In this document: piece after piece, positions 26,803 to 35,415 of the stretch
Position numbering within the stretch: position 1 is the stretch's first letter
Layout: each line of letters begins with the position of its first letter
DNA from: Agriterribacter humi
Lineage (GTDB): Bacteria > Bacteroidota > Bacteroidia > Chitinophagales > Chitinophagaceae
DNA length: 64,000 nucleotides
Assembly: GCF_009192765.1 (NCBI RefSeq)
Contig: NZ_VOHQ01000006.1
Span: forward strand, 62,001 to 126,000
Direction of reading: 5' to 3'
Made by a program: the position numbers and the translations under genes
Notes under the pieces: model-generated
What the model was told of the DNA's origin: nothing
What the model saw: the letters and a program-made list of their open reading frames with translations, nothing else
Database searches by the model: none

Positions 26803-26994
26803 ATGATTACATTTTTGTTATGGCTAATATTGCTGGTGCTTTGTGCGCCGCTGGCTATACTTGCCATTGTACTGTATCCAATAGTATGGCTGCTGTTGCT
26901 CCCGTTTCGTTTGCTGGGTATAGCTGTTGATGGTGTGCTATCAATTATTAAATCGGTTTTTTTACTGCCTGCCAAATTGCTGCAGCGCATATAA
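26803..26994 (+). CDS. Small hydrophobic membrane protein downstream of gltD
   Basis: 63 residues, almost entirely hydrophobic, with two predicted membrane spans (FLLWLILLVLCAPLAILAIV and IVWLLLLPFRLLGIAV). It follows gltD by 40 bases and ends 29 bases before the intrinsic terminator at 27024-27050, so it is the last gene of the gltBD transcript. I do not recognise the family. The position inside the transcript is the main reason to believe it; codon-level conservation would settle it. Confidence 0.5.
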   Translation: MITFLLWLILLVLCAPLAILAIVLYPIVWLLLLPFRLLGIAVDGVLSIIKSVFLLPAKLLQRI

Positions 26995-27023
26995 GTTTTA
27001 ATCCATAAAATTGCTAATACATT

Positions 27024-27050
27024 TGCCAGGTTATTGCCTGGCATTTTTTT
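27024..27050 (+). terminator. Intrinsic terminator of the gltBD transcript
   Basis: TGCCAGG (27024-27030), loop TTATTG and CCTGGCA (27037-27043) are followed by seven T (27044-27050). A clear rho-independent terminator. Confidence 0.85.
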
Positions 27051-27067
27051 GTAGATAATAAGGACGG

Positions 27068-27210
27068 ACCCGATGGAATTACAAAGCACCAAACGACAAA
27101 TAGCAAGAACCAGATAAATTTCAAATATTGAATTTCAAATTTCAAATCCTTTAACTGACATCTCACCATTCAAGTATGCATCCTGTCGTTGGTAGTTTAC
27201 TCAACTGATA
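27068..27210. repeat. Dispersed intergenic repeat copy
   Basis: Within the 324-base gap 26995-27318, ACCCGATGG and the following 43 bases (to about 27119) match 28640-28691 at about 46 of 52 positions by hand. Next come TTTCAAATATTGAATTTCAAA and a CTCACCATTCAAGTATGCATC segment related to 4500-4560. No ORF is present. Confidence 0.55.
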
Positions 27211-27285
27211 CCTGGTACCACCCAACTTTAAGAACTCTTTAATAAAAGAAAATGCTAAAGACTAATGTTATGTGTATGCGGGCTA

Positions 27286-27293
27286 TATCTTTG
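27286..27293 (+). promoter_or_regulatory. Candidate -7 box for the outer-membrane protein gene
   Basis: TATCTTTG fits TAnnTTTG exactly, 25 bases before the ATG at 27319. No convincing -33 TTTG is at the expected distance. Confidence 0.4.
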
Positions 27294-27318
27294 CCTCCAC
27301 TAAATAATTTTACCCATT

Positions 27319-27999
27319 ATGAAAAAACAATTCATTGTATTAACAACGGTATTGGTATTAGGCATTACGATGGCTTATGCGCAAAAAGGTGAAGACAAGC
27401 TCGTTTCCTTTGGAATAAGAGCGGGGGTTAATCTTCAAAAAATTTATGGCGATGATTTCATGGGCAATAAACTGACCAATGATTTTAAAACCGGTTTTCA
27501 TGCAGGCATCAATGCCGACCTGTTTATTTCGGAAGGATTTTATTTGCAACCGGGGTTATTATATTCCACTAAAGGCGCTAAAAAAACAAATAACAATACC
27601 GAATACACGCAAAACATTTCTTATATCGAGCTGCCGGTGAATCTTTTGTTCAAACCGCAATTGGGCAGCGGAAGATTATTATTGGGCGCAGGACCCTACG
27701 CGGCCTATGGCATTTCAGGCAAAAGCAAAACCAAAAGCGGCGACGCGGCTGTAGAACTGGATGCGAAATTTAAAAACAAGATCAATGCGGCCGATTACCT
27801 GAATGGGCTCTATTATCTTAAGCCATTCGATTTTGGCGGTAATATATTAGTGGGATATGAGCTGAACAGCGGCTTCAGTCTCCAGTTAAACGCTCAGCTC
27901 GGGTTATCTGAAATCAATCCGGAGATAGATGGCGTTACCGCAGATAAAAGCAAATGGAAGAACATGGGCTTCGGCGCATCGCTGGGATATAGGTTTTAG
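27319..27999 (+). CDS. Outer-membrane beta-barrel protein (PorT/OmpW-like)
   Basis: 226 residues with a signal peptide (MKKQFIVLTTVLVLGITMAYAQ, cleavage after AYA-Q near residue 21). The rest alternates amphipathic strands: GIRAGVNLQKIYGD, FHAGINADLFISEGFYLQPGLLY, SYIELPVNLLFKPQ, GRLLLGAGPYAAYGI. It ends in the aromatic C-terminus LGYRF typical of outer-membrane barrels. This is the pattern of the Bacteroidota porin-family/PorT-like eight-stranded barrels; the specific role is unknown. Monocistronic, with a terminator at 28148-28185. Confidence 0.88.
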   Translation: MKKQFIVLTTVLVLGITMAYAQKGEDKLVSFGIRAGVNLQKIYGDDFMGNKLTNDFKTGFHAGINADLFISEGFYLQPGLLYSTKGAKKTNNNTEYTQNISYIELPVNLLFKPQLGSGRLLLGAGPYAAYGISGKSKTKSGDAAVELDAKFKNKINAADYLNGLYYLKPFDFGGNILVGYELNSGFSLQLNAQLGLSEINPEIDGVTADKSKWKNMGFGASLGYRF

Positions 28000-28090
28000 T
28001 GGTGAGAGGTGAATAGTGAATAGTGAATACTGAGTAGTGAGAGATGAAAAGTGAATAGTGAGAAGTGAGGTGAAAGGTTTATTGTTTCAC
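28000..28090. repeat. Purine-rich GTGAATAGTGA low-complexity repeat
   Basis: Runs of GTGA/GTGAATAGTGAATAGTGAATACTGAG-type sequence occupy the first 70-80 bases after the barrel gene. Related purine stretches occur at 17266-17300, 26763-26790 and 52684-52707. No coding potential. Confidence 0.55.
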
Positions 28091-28147
28091 GTTTATCGTT
28101 TGACGAAGTGAGAAAAGCGAGAGCATATCTGCTAAACACATTTTTGT

Positions 28148-28185
28148 AAAAGGGTTGCACGGTTTTAATGGTGCACCCTTTTTTT
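28148..28185 (+). terminator. Intrinsic terminator of the outer-membrane protein gene
   Basis: AAAGGGTTGCAC pairs with GTGCACCCTTT (one bulged T) around a 10-base loop, with the T-run extending to 28185. It is 149 bases after the stop codon. Confidence 0.75.
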
Positions 28186-28301
28186 AACGATCAGGATAAT
28201 CAGGAAAATGAATGAATATTGTTTTTGAGTCCACAGTATGCTCTTACAGATTTCATAAACAAAATAATAATTAGAGTACCCATCTTCGCTCAGCATTCGC
28301 C

Positions 28302-28343
28302 GGGGTCTCACTCCACACACAATAGCCCGGCTGTGAAGACCCC
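28302..28343. repeat. Inverted-repeat hairpin in the 28.0-28.8 kb gap
   Basis: GGGGTCTCAC (28302-28311) pairs with GTGAAGACCCC (28333-28343) with one bulge. The flanking sequence contains a spurious short reading frame of a kind I have seen recur in Bacteroidota intergenic repeats. Probably a palindromic repeat element. Confidence 0.45.
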
Positions 28344-28434
28344 AGCGCGACAATAATAAGTAGAGGAATGGAGGTTTGGCTTTTGTACTACAGTTCGGCA
28401 CTCACTGCTGTTTGTTATAATTTACCCCGAAGCA

Positions 28435-28620
28435 TTGCGGGCTGACACAGGAAGCATTCATGTTGTGAATCGTTATGGATGCTTTGTTGGGCTTTATTGC
28501 TAATGCTCAATCATACTCCTGTTGCTTGTCATGCTGACGCAGGAAGCATCCGTTTTCGCTGCAATGATTTTACTACCGCTTATCATTCACGATTCAGATG
28601 CTTCGTTCCTGCCAGATAAA
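28435..28620. repeat. Two REP/MITE-like palindromic units
   Basis: Unit 1: GCTGACACAGGAAGCATTCAT (28441-28461, one base over a shared core) paired with ATGGATGCTT (28475-28484). Unit 2: GCTGACGCAGGAAGCATC (28533-28550) paired with GATGCTTCGTTCCTGC (28597-28612), with a four-base insertion in one arm. The shared GCTGAC(A/G)CAGGAAGCAT core in two units 92 bases apart indicates a repeat family. Confidence 0.55.
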
Positions 28621-28765
28621 ATTAAATCAGAAGCCTGAAACCCGATGGAAATACAAAGCACCAAAAGATAAATAACAAGCACCAAATAAATACAGATGGT
28701 TCGTACCTGACAGGCAAAATCCGAAATTCGAAGCGAAATGCAACCGTGAACTGCAAACCACAAAT
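28614..28765. repeat. Dispersed intergenic repeat copy downstream of the GH9 gene
   Basis: It contains AAATCAGAAGCCTGAA (shared with the 4.4-kb gap) and the ACCCGATGGAAATACAAAGC unit shared with 27068-27119. No ORF; it fills the rest of the 766-base gap up to the GH9 stop. Confidence 0.5.
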
Positions 28766-31213
28766 TTAAAATTCAGCAATCAGGGATAGCCACCTTGCCG
28801 CCGAAGCTCCCCATAATTCTTTATAGGTAGCCGTATTAAACTGCGGCCAGTAAGGTATGTCTTCATTAAATCTCGACTGCATCCCAACAGGAATACCACC
28901 AACCGTTTCTCCCGGCAATGCGGTATAGAGTTGGGGATAATTACTGCCCTCTCCCCATATAATGGACTGACCGAACGGATTTTTTCCTACTATCCAAAAA
29001 AGTTGCTGTTCTGCAATATTGATCAGATCTTTATCATTAAGGAATTTGCCGGCCAATGCAGCGGCTTTACCTGTGGACAGATGTACAGCCGCATTGCCTT
29101 TAAAAGAAAACCATACAGGAAATACACGCAGGTAATGTTCCCTGTCGAGCTTAACGCCATTTTCTAATTGTTCTTTATAATCCTTTTCTGCTCCGCGGAA
29201 AATGCCTACCTGCACCTTATAAAAATTAACAGAATCTTTTACCTCATCAATATGGTACACACCACTGGGCAACATACCATAAGGTTGAACATACTGCATG
29301 ATGGTTTTCAAATAGTCTCCATATAACCGGATGGATCCTTTCCACTTGTTATAATCCGCATGACCGGGCTGGGTTTCGCAAAGCATGGTCAGCGCCTGCA
29401 TATATACCTGGTCGCGCGACTGGTGTGTATAATGAACGATGGATTTCTTATTTAGATCGCGATAAAAGAATCCTCTTAATTTATCCTTATCTTTAAGAGG
29501 CGCTGTGCGTTGGCAACTCAATGTATAACGTATGGCGTTTGCGGCCTCACTGGCGTAATAGGAATTACCTGTTAGTTTATAAAGTATGCTGGCAGCGAAC
29601 GAAATGTTGGCCATGTACTGGCTGTTAGACGCCATAGCAGCATGATCCCCTCCGCCGCCAATGCTGCTCAGATCGTTAAAGCTCAGGCTGTCGAACCGGC
29701 GTTTTGCAAATGCGAAATCTTCTATAGCTACCTTTCGCAGGTTTTCTTTCAGCATTTTATCTTTCTCTTCCACCAGCGATGCATAAGCTTCTATACCCGC
29801 AAATACAAAGTTTTCAAAAGCCCTGTTATGCACATGAATGCGTCGCCTCCCTGTGGAGTCATCTTTTGTGCCAATGAACCCGTCTGTCCATAAATTGGTA
29901 CCCCAGGTTTGTGCGCGGTAACCGTCTCCAAAACGGGATTTGAGTATCATATCAATTCCCCACGCTGCCTCCTCCATCAAACGCAGGTGTAAGGCCGTGT
30001 TGCCCTTTTGCCTGGCGCTTTCTGCCATTTCCAGTAGAGACTGTGCAATTTCCCCTGACTGCAATATTTGTTGCGACATATCAGCAGCATCGTGCCAGCC
30101 ACCATTCATGGCAAACAGTTTACCATTATGTTCGCCGTTAAGGTCGGTGTGGCAAACACCGTGCTTTCCCGGAACCGGGTAGCCGCATCGCTCACAAAAA
30201 ATAAAATTCAGCACACGCCATGCAGCATTGTCCCAGATATTTTTATTGATGTAAAAGGAAGGGGTTGTGATGTTTCCTACTTTAATATAGTATTCGCCTT
30301 CTTTTTTAAAATCGCTGAAGTCAATAGTTTCAAAGGATCCGAGTCTTGTTTTTTGTGATTGAATTTTTCCCTGGTACACCAGTCCGTTTGAAATATGATC
30401 TATCAATTGGAAGGTGCCATTATGATTTTTTACATTGACGATGGCTGTTTTTTGGCTTTCATCACCATAGCCGGTAGTCGAATAGATGATCCTGTTCTCA
30501 GCAGGCGCCCATCCGCTCACGACTTCGGGATTTTCTATCGTTTCAAGGGTAACGGCATCAATATCAAATTTTAATGAATCGCCCATGGTACGCTCTTTTC
30601 CAAACACCTCGATGGCAAACTGTAACGCTGTGACCTTATCTCTCGCCAGTTCGGGCATTTCCACAAAGCATTCGTTCCACTGGCCGTTAACCAGGTTTAT
30701 CTCATGATAGCCTTCACGCCCATACTTATCCGGCACTTTTATTTTTCCATCATTAACCACGTAAAGATTAAGATAAATGCTGCGGGCGCCTTCACAATCG
30801 GGATATATAAAAAACCTGATGCGGTTGTATTTCTCCCAGTTAACTTCTCTCACATCGAAACTGGCAAGTGAGGTGCCAAAGCCCAGTCCCCAGCCGAGGA
30901 ACTGCGGATAAGTGGTGGGAGCCACCAACCGAAGGCTATGGCTGCCTTCGATCCATCTTTCTGCCGTCATTGACATGCCGCCAATTCCCTTATGCGACCA
31001 TTTGTCCATGTTTTCCATATTGCAAAGCATGTCAGAAACCAGTACTTTTTTGGTAAGCCCGAAAGACTCAAAGGACTTACTGTAATCCAGCGGCAATGGG
31101 CTGTGCACATAACCACTGTTGCGAATATCTTCTTTTAACTTTTCATCAATTTGCGCAAACAGAAAGCAGGCAGGATAAACAATCAAAAAAACAATTGTTG
31201 TTATTCTTTTCAT
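28766..31213 (-). CDS. Glycoside hydrolase family 9 protein (secreted, endoglucanase-type)
   Basis: 815 residues from ATG 31213, which gives a clean signal peptide (MKRITTIVFLIVYPACFLFA); the longer frame from 31270 does not. Residues about 30-240 look like a beta-sandwich carbohydrate-binding or accessory region. About 250-335 is the Ig-like domain that precedes GH9 modules (LIDHISNGLVYQGK, then FKKEGEYYIKVG). The (alpha/alpha)6 catalytic domain follows, with GGWHDAADMSQQ near residue 371 (catalytic Asp; GH9 consensus GGWYDAGD), HTHQS-like region and WIVGKNPFGQSIIWG near 746. The C-terminal TYKELWGASAARWLSL occupies the place of the family's NE-motif, so the acid Glu should be checked. Substrate: a beta-glucan, by family. 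Divergent from the next gene. Confidence 0.88.
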   Translation of the reverse strand: MKRITTIVFLIVYPACFLFAQIDEKLKEDIRNSGYVHSPLPLDYSKSFESFGLTKKVLVSDMLCNMENMDKWSHKGIGGMSMTAERWIEGSHSLRLVAPTTYPQFLGWGLGFGTSLASFDVREVNWEKYNRIRFFIYPDCEGARSIYLNLYVVNDGKIKVPDKYGREGYHEINLVNGQWNECFVEMPELARDKVTALQFAIEVFGKERTMGDSLKFDIDAVTLETIENPEVVSGWAPAENRIIYSTTGYGDESQKTAIVNVKNHNGTFQLIDHISNGLVYQGKIQSQKTRLGSFETIDFSDFKKEGEYYIKVGNITTPSFYINKNIWDNAAWRVLNFIFCERCGYPVPGKHGVCHTDLNGEHNGKLFAMNGGWHDAADMSQQILQSGEIAQSLLEMAESARQKGNTALHLRLMEEAAWGIDMILKSRFGDGYRAQTWGTNLWTDGFIGTKDDSTGRRRIHVHNRAFENFVFAGIEAYASLVEEKDKMLKENLRKVAIEDFAFAKRRFDSLSFNDLSSIGGGGDHAAMASNSQYMANISFAASILYKLTGNSYYASEAANAIRYTLSCQRTAPLKDKDKLRGFFYRDLNKKSIVHYTHQSRDQVYMQALTMLCETQPGHADYNKWKGSIRLYGDYLKTIMQYVQPYGMLPSGVYHIDEVKDSVNFYKVQVGIFRGAEKDYKEQLENGVKLDREHYLRVFPVWFSFKGNAAVHLSTGKAAALAGKFLNDKDLINIAEQQLFWIVGKNPFGQSIIWGEGSNYPQLYTALPGETVGGIPVGMQSRFNEDIPYWPQFNTATYKELWGASAARWLSLIAEF

Positions 31214-31420
31214 TTTGGGGTAGTTGTTTTGCCTTTTATGACTGGAATATAATGGAGGAATAATGTACACGCTTTCACCACGGCCTTAGCAGGTATTAAA
31301 TATACTATTTTTTTGTTGTGCCACATCAAAAATGGAGCAGGATATAACCATCTGCCTGTTTTGAGTATATTCGCTTTTCTTCCTTCTCTTTGAAGCATAC
31401 CTCAACAATTATATATACCC

Positions 31421-33769
31421 ATGCACAGACCTTTAGCAAAATTCATTTGTGTAATAATATTACTGCTTGCCTTTGTCTTTTCATCAACAGCCCAACCGGT
31501 GCAATTAAAAAACGCAGTAATACTTGTATCTCCATCTGTTCCCTCTGGTATGCAAACAACCGTTTCGCAGGTGCTTTCCGAAGAAATTGCCAAACGCACC
31601 GGCATTGTGCTTAAAAATGGTGACAATTGGCCGAAAAAGAGAGCAGCCGTTGTTGCATTGGTATTGTCATCAGATGAGCAATTGCTGGGAACCGCAATCC
31701 CTGTCCGGAATAATATGAATGGGGCTGAATATAAAAAAGAAGGATTTCGGGTAGTGAGCAGCGTTAGCGATAAGGGTACTGTAGTGTGGATTATTGGGGC
31801 CGACAGCCGGGGTATACTGTTTGGCGCCGGATGGCTCCTGAGAAATTTAAGCATGGAGCATAATCTCCTTCAGCTTGATGAAAAAACGGATGTAGCTTCT
31901 TCTCCTGCATATCCTATTCGCGGCCACCAGTTGGGATATCGTACTACAGCCAACTCATACGATGCGTGGACGGTAGCGCAGTTTGACCAGTATATCCGTG
32001 AATTGGCCATTTTTGGAACGAATGCTATTGAAGGTATTCCTTTCCAGGAAAGTGAAAACCCCAGTCCGCTGTTTACGATTCCGGTTAATGAAATGCGCAT
32101 TAAACAAAGTGAGATATGCCGGAAATACGATATGGACTACTGGGTGTGGACGCCGGCAACTTTCGATCTAACGGATAAGGCTAAGCGAAAAGCTGAACTG
32201 GATATGCATGAAGATTTTTACCGGCAGTGCCCGAGGCTGGATCATATATTTTTTCCCGGAGGCGATCCAGGCGATAACCATCCTTCGGAAGTATTGCCTT
32301 TTCTCAAAGATTTGCACGACCGGCTGATCAAATACCATCCCAACGCTAAAATATGGATTTCACTGCAGGGGTTTAGTGTAGAACAGATTGATTATTTCTA
32401 CCGTTATCTTGACCGGGAAAAGCCTACCTGGCTCCGGGGAGTAGTGTCCGGTCCCGGTAGCCCGCCTATAGCCGAAACCCGTTACCGGCTGCCCAGGCAA
32501 TACCAGCACCGGCAGTACCCGGATATTACACATTCCGTGCGTTGTGAATTTCCTGTTGAGCAGTTCGACCAGGCCTATGCATTAACCTTAGGCCGCGAAT
32601 CCGTAAACCCACGGCCTTACGCTTTCGCAAAGATCCATCAAACTTATGCCCGTTTTACAGATGGGTTTGTTTCCTATTCAGATGGTTGTCATGATGATAT
32701 TAATAAAGTGATCTGGAGTATGCGGGCCTGGGATCCGCAAAAAGATGTAAATGAAATTTTAAAAGAATACAGCAGGTTTTTCTTTGGCGGAAATGGTGCA
32801 GCACTGATAGCTGACGGTATTGCCGCACTGGAACAAAATTGGAAAGGGCCTTTGGCAGAGAACGGTGGGGTAGAAGCTAACTTCTCTTTCTGGAAAAAGC
32901 TGGAATCGGATCATCCAAAATTAAAAAACAACTGGCGCTGGCAAATGTTGCTGCTGCGTGCGTATTATGATGTGTATACCCGCAGAAGGCTGATTTACGA
33001 ACAGTTGCTTGAGCAGCAGTGCAATCAAATACTTGCGGCTGCAAAAAAAGAGCATATAAAAGATGCGATGGACATCGCGCTTGCAACAGTGAATAAAGCG
33101 GATAAGGACGGGGTTGCACCGGAACTCAGAAAAAAGATTGAGGGACTCTGTGCCGGTTTGTTCGCTTCTATCGGATTACAAACCAGTGTAACCACATACA
33201 AAGCAAAAAATTATGAGCGGGGCGCTGTGCTCGACCACGTAGATTACCCGTTGAATAACCGCTGGTGGCTGGCGGATGAGTTTGAAAAAATACGGTTAAT
33301 GAAAACGCCGGAGGAACAAATGGAGGCGTTACAAACAATCGCTACCTGGGAAAATCCGGGTAATGGAAGCTACTACGACGATATTTCCAGCGTAAGCAAA
33401 GGCCCGCGGGTAAAAACCATTTCTGATGATGCTACCGATGTGGCCTGGTGGGACAATGGATTTAGCCGCAAACGACTTTCTTCCCAATTGTTCCAGAACG
33501 CTCCTGTGCTGGATTACGATAAACTGCAGCCGGGTGCAAGGTATGTTATCAGGGTTTGCGGGTATGGCGATGCATTGCTTCGTGTTGACGGGGTAAGGCT
33601 CTCTCCTGTAATATACAATAAGGAAGCGGATACTTTTAAAGAATGGATCGTTCCCCTATCGCTCACCGGTGACGGGAAAATAACAGTAACTTTCGATGAA
33701 CCGGAAGAATCTAACCTGAACTGGCGGCAGCATTCCCGCATTTCGGATGTTTGGTTGCTGAAGCGGTAA
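31421..33769 (+). CDS. Secreted glycosidase-like protein, family unassigned
   Basis: 782 residues with a signal peptide (ICVIILLLAFVFSSTAQP). Residues 30-150 resemble the alpha/beta N-terminal domain found before GH20, GH67 and GH84 barrels (VSQVLSEEIAKRTGI, then WIIGADSRGILFGAGWLLR). A TIM-barrel-like middle follows: YPIRGHQLGYRTTANSYDAW, FGTNAIEGIPF, MDYWVWTPATFD, HIFFPGGDPGDNHPSE and KIWISLQGFSVEQ. The final 150 residues look like a beta-sandwich ending in WLLKR. FFPGGDPGDNHPSE is a plausible acidic active-site loop. I cannot assign a CAZy family with confidence. The 207-base shared gap with the divergent GH9 gene suggests a joint role in polysaccharide use. Confidence 0.7.
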   Translation: MHRPLAKFICVIILLLAFVFSSTAQPVQLKNAVILVSPSVPSGMQTTVSQVLSEEIAKRTGIVLKNGDNWPKKRAAVVALVLSSDEQLLGTAIPVRNNMNGAEYKKEGFRVVSSVSDKGTVVWIIGADSRGILFGAGWLLRNLSMEHNLLQLDEKTDVASSPAYPIRGHQLGYRTTANSYDAWTVAQFDQYIRELAIFGTNAIEGIPFQESENPSPLFTIPVNEMRIKQSEICRKYDMDYWVWTPATFDLTDKAKRKAELDMHEDFYRQCPRLDHIFFPGGDPGDNHPSEVLPFLKDLHDRLIKYHPNAKIWISLQGFSVEQIDYFYRYLDREKPTWLRGVVSGPGSPPIAETRYRLPRQYQHRQYPDITHSVRCEFPVEQFDQAYALTLGRESVNPRPYAFAKIHQTYARFTDGFVSYSDGCHDDINKVIWSMRAWDPQKDVNEILKEYSRFFFGGNGAALIADGIAALEQNWKGPLAENGGVEANFSFWKKLESDHPKLKNNWRWQMLLLRAYYDVYTRRRLIYEQLLEQQCNQILAAAKKEHIKDAMDIALATVNKADKDGVAPELRKKIEGLCAGLFASIGLQTSVTTYKAKNYERGAVLDHVDYPLNNRWWLADEFEKIRLMKTPEEQMEALQTIATWENPGNGSYYDDISSVSKGPRVKTISDDATDVAWWDNGFSRKRLSSQLFQNAPVLDYDKLQPGARYVIRVCGYGDALLRVDGVRLSPVIYNKEADTFKEWIVPLSLTGDGKITVTFDEPEESNLNWRQHSRISDVWLLKR

Positions 33770-33857
33770 GCCCGGAAGAAGGTTTTGATTTCTATGAAAG
33801 TATCATGCAATTTTTACAAATATCTTCCGTTCTAAAAAGACCTTAAACACTTAAACT

Positions 33858-34334
33858 ATGGATGCACCTTCAACCCATCTGCTCACGGATATTGAAACAA
33901 CCCATATTGTACAGGCAGGAACCGGTAAACGTTTTGCCAATTATATTATTGATGTTATTGTTTTTTATATTGTTGTGTTTTTCCTGGGAATGGTGGTTGC
34001 AGTCATTGATCCTTCTCTTCTTTTATGGATGGAAGCAACAGATGCGGGGACTAACCTGTTAAGCAGCTTAATCAGTTTGCTGTTATACGGCATTATTATG
34101 GGAATAACAGAAGCGATTACCGGTGGACGCTCGCTGGGCAAATTAATAACCGGCACCCGCGCGGTAAACGCCGACGGCTCTCCTGTTAGCATGCAAACTG
34201 CCTTTTGGCGTGGATTGTGCCGTGCTGTTCCTTTTGAAGCTTTTAGCGCGCTTGGGGCTCCTTCTTATCCGTGGCACGATAAGTGGACAAATACCTATGT
34301 GATAGATATAAAGCAATCGGTTCTGAATCAATAG
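33858..34334 (+). CDS. RDD family membrane protein
   Basis: 158 residues. TGKRFANYIIDVIVFYIVVFF starts the first membrane span; the R and D of this segment are the RDD signature. A second span follows (LLSSLISLLLYGIIMGITEA), then GGRSLGKLITGTRAVNADG, the typical RDD C-terminal motif, and a short basic segment. RDD proteins are integral membrane proteins of mostly unknown role, some linked to ion or solute transport. It stands alone, 88 bases after the glycosidase-like gene. Confidence 0.88.
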   Translation: MDAPSTHLLTDIETTHIVQAGTGKRFANYIIDVIVFYIVVFFLGMVVAVIDPSLLLWMEATDAGTNLLSSLISLLLYGIIMGITEAITGGRSLGKLITGTRAVNADGSPVSMQTAFWRGLCRAVPFEAFSALGAPSYPWHDKWTNTYVIDIKQSVLNQ

Positions 34335-34578
34335 GGGCCCTCCGTTATCGCATTTCCCGACAAAATATTACCTTCATTGCGTTTTTTTCGGGCTATACCT
34401 ATTACCTGCTGATACAATATTTGTATTGCAGGAATAATGTGGCCTTTTTATTCATGCTTCTCTGTTAATTTGTAATGTTCAGGCGGCGGCTTCTTCGCGC
34501 GGTTCAGTGTTACCAGAAAATTCTGCATGCTGCTGCAACGGGCTATGCCGGTTCAAATGAAGCATAAATATATTCACT

Positions 34579-35415
34579 ATGGGAATAGTAACACTGCTTC
34601 TTATCATTATCAATAGTACCGTAACTTATAAAGGACTCAGGAACCACAGCTTTTTTGAAAGCTATTCTTTTGAAATAGACAGGATATTCATTAATAAAGA
34701 ATATACAAGGATGATCACGTCCGGCTTTTTGCATGTAAGCTGGATACATCTTATTGTTAATATGCTTTCTCTTTATTTTTTCAGTGATGCGCTGGAAATA
34801 CAAATGGGGCTTATTAAGTTTTTACTTATCTATTTTGGCAGCCTGCTGGGTGGAAATATTTTTTCTTTGATCGTTCATAAAAATCACGGCAGTTACAGCG
34901 CTGTGGGTGCATCCGGTGCGGTGAGCGGTATTATCTTCGCAGCCATTGCTTTATTCCCCGGCTTTGGAATCCGTTTCTTTGGTATTCCTTTTTCTGTGCC
35001 TGCATGGTTATATGGTATTGCTTTTGTATTGTTCGCTATTTATGGCATCCGGTCGCCTAAGGATAATATCGGGCATGAAGCACATCTTGGCGGGGCGCTC
35101 ACGGGTTTGATCATCGCCATTATAATGGAACCCTCATCGCTGGTATACAATTATCTGACTATCCTTATTATCCTCGTTCCTTCCGTAATTTTTATATACT
35201 TTATTTTAACCAAACCGGCATTTCTTTCTATTGACAATTACTTCCACAAAGAGCAGCGGAATTTCTATTCTATTGAGCACAGGTACAATGCGGAGAAAGC
35301 AGATGTTCAGCGAAAAGTGGATATGATATTAGAAAAGATCCATCGAAAGGGACTGGAAAGCCTCAGCAAAAAGGAAAAAGAAATACTGGAAGAATACTCC
35401 AGGAGGGGCAGATAA
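34579..35415 (+). CDS. Rhomboid family intramembrane serine protease
   Basis: 278 residues with about six membrane spans. The catalytic Ser lies in AVGASGAVSGIIF (G-A-S-G, near residue 111), and the catalytic His in GHEAHLGGALTG (near residue 168), the serine-His dyad of rhomboids. FLHVSWIHLIVNMLSLYFF is the conserved HxxxN region. The cytoplasmic C-terminus (residues 215-278) is basic and helical. The 244-base gap upstream (34335-34578) holds no feature I can support. Its stop codon at 35413-35415 directly abuts the open frame of the next fragment, in the same frame, which marks a rearrangement junction. Confidence 0.92.
   Translation: MGIVTLLLIIINSTVTYKGLRNHSFFESYSFEIDRIFINKEYTRMITSGFLHVSWIHLIVNMLSLYFFSDALEIQMGLIKFLLIYFGSLLGGNIFSLIVHKNHGSYSAVGASGAVSGIIFAAIALFPGFGIRFFGIPFSVPAWLYGIAFVLFAIYGIRSPKDNIGHEAHLGGALTGLIIAIIMEPSSLVYNYLTILIILVPSVIFIYFILTKPAFLSIDNYFHKEQRNFYSIEHRYNAEKADVQRKVDMILEKIHRKGLESLSKKEKEILEEYSRRGR

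Noticed and set aside
28165-28401. 78-codon minus-strand frame in the 28-kb gap
   Set aside because: It covers the terminator and a palindromic repeat. Such frames recur over repeats and have no domain, signal or operon context.
34540-34570. GGTTCAAAT resembling a tRNA T-loop
   Set aside because: The flanking bases do not form a T-stem (GCCGG versus GAAGC) and no acceptor or anticodon stems are found nearby.
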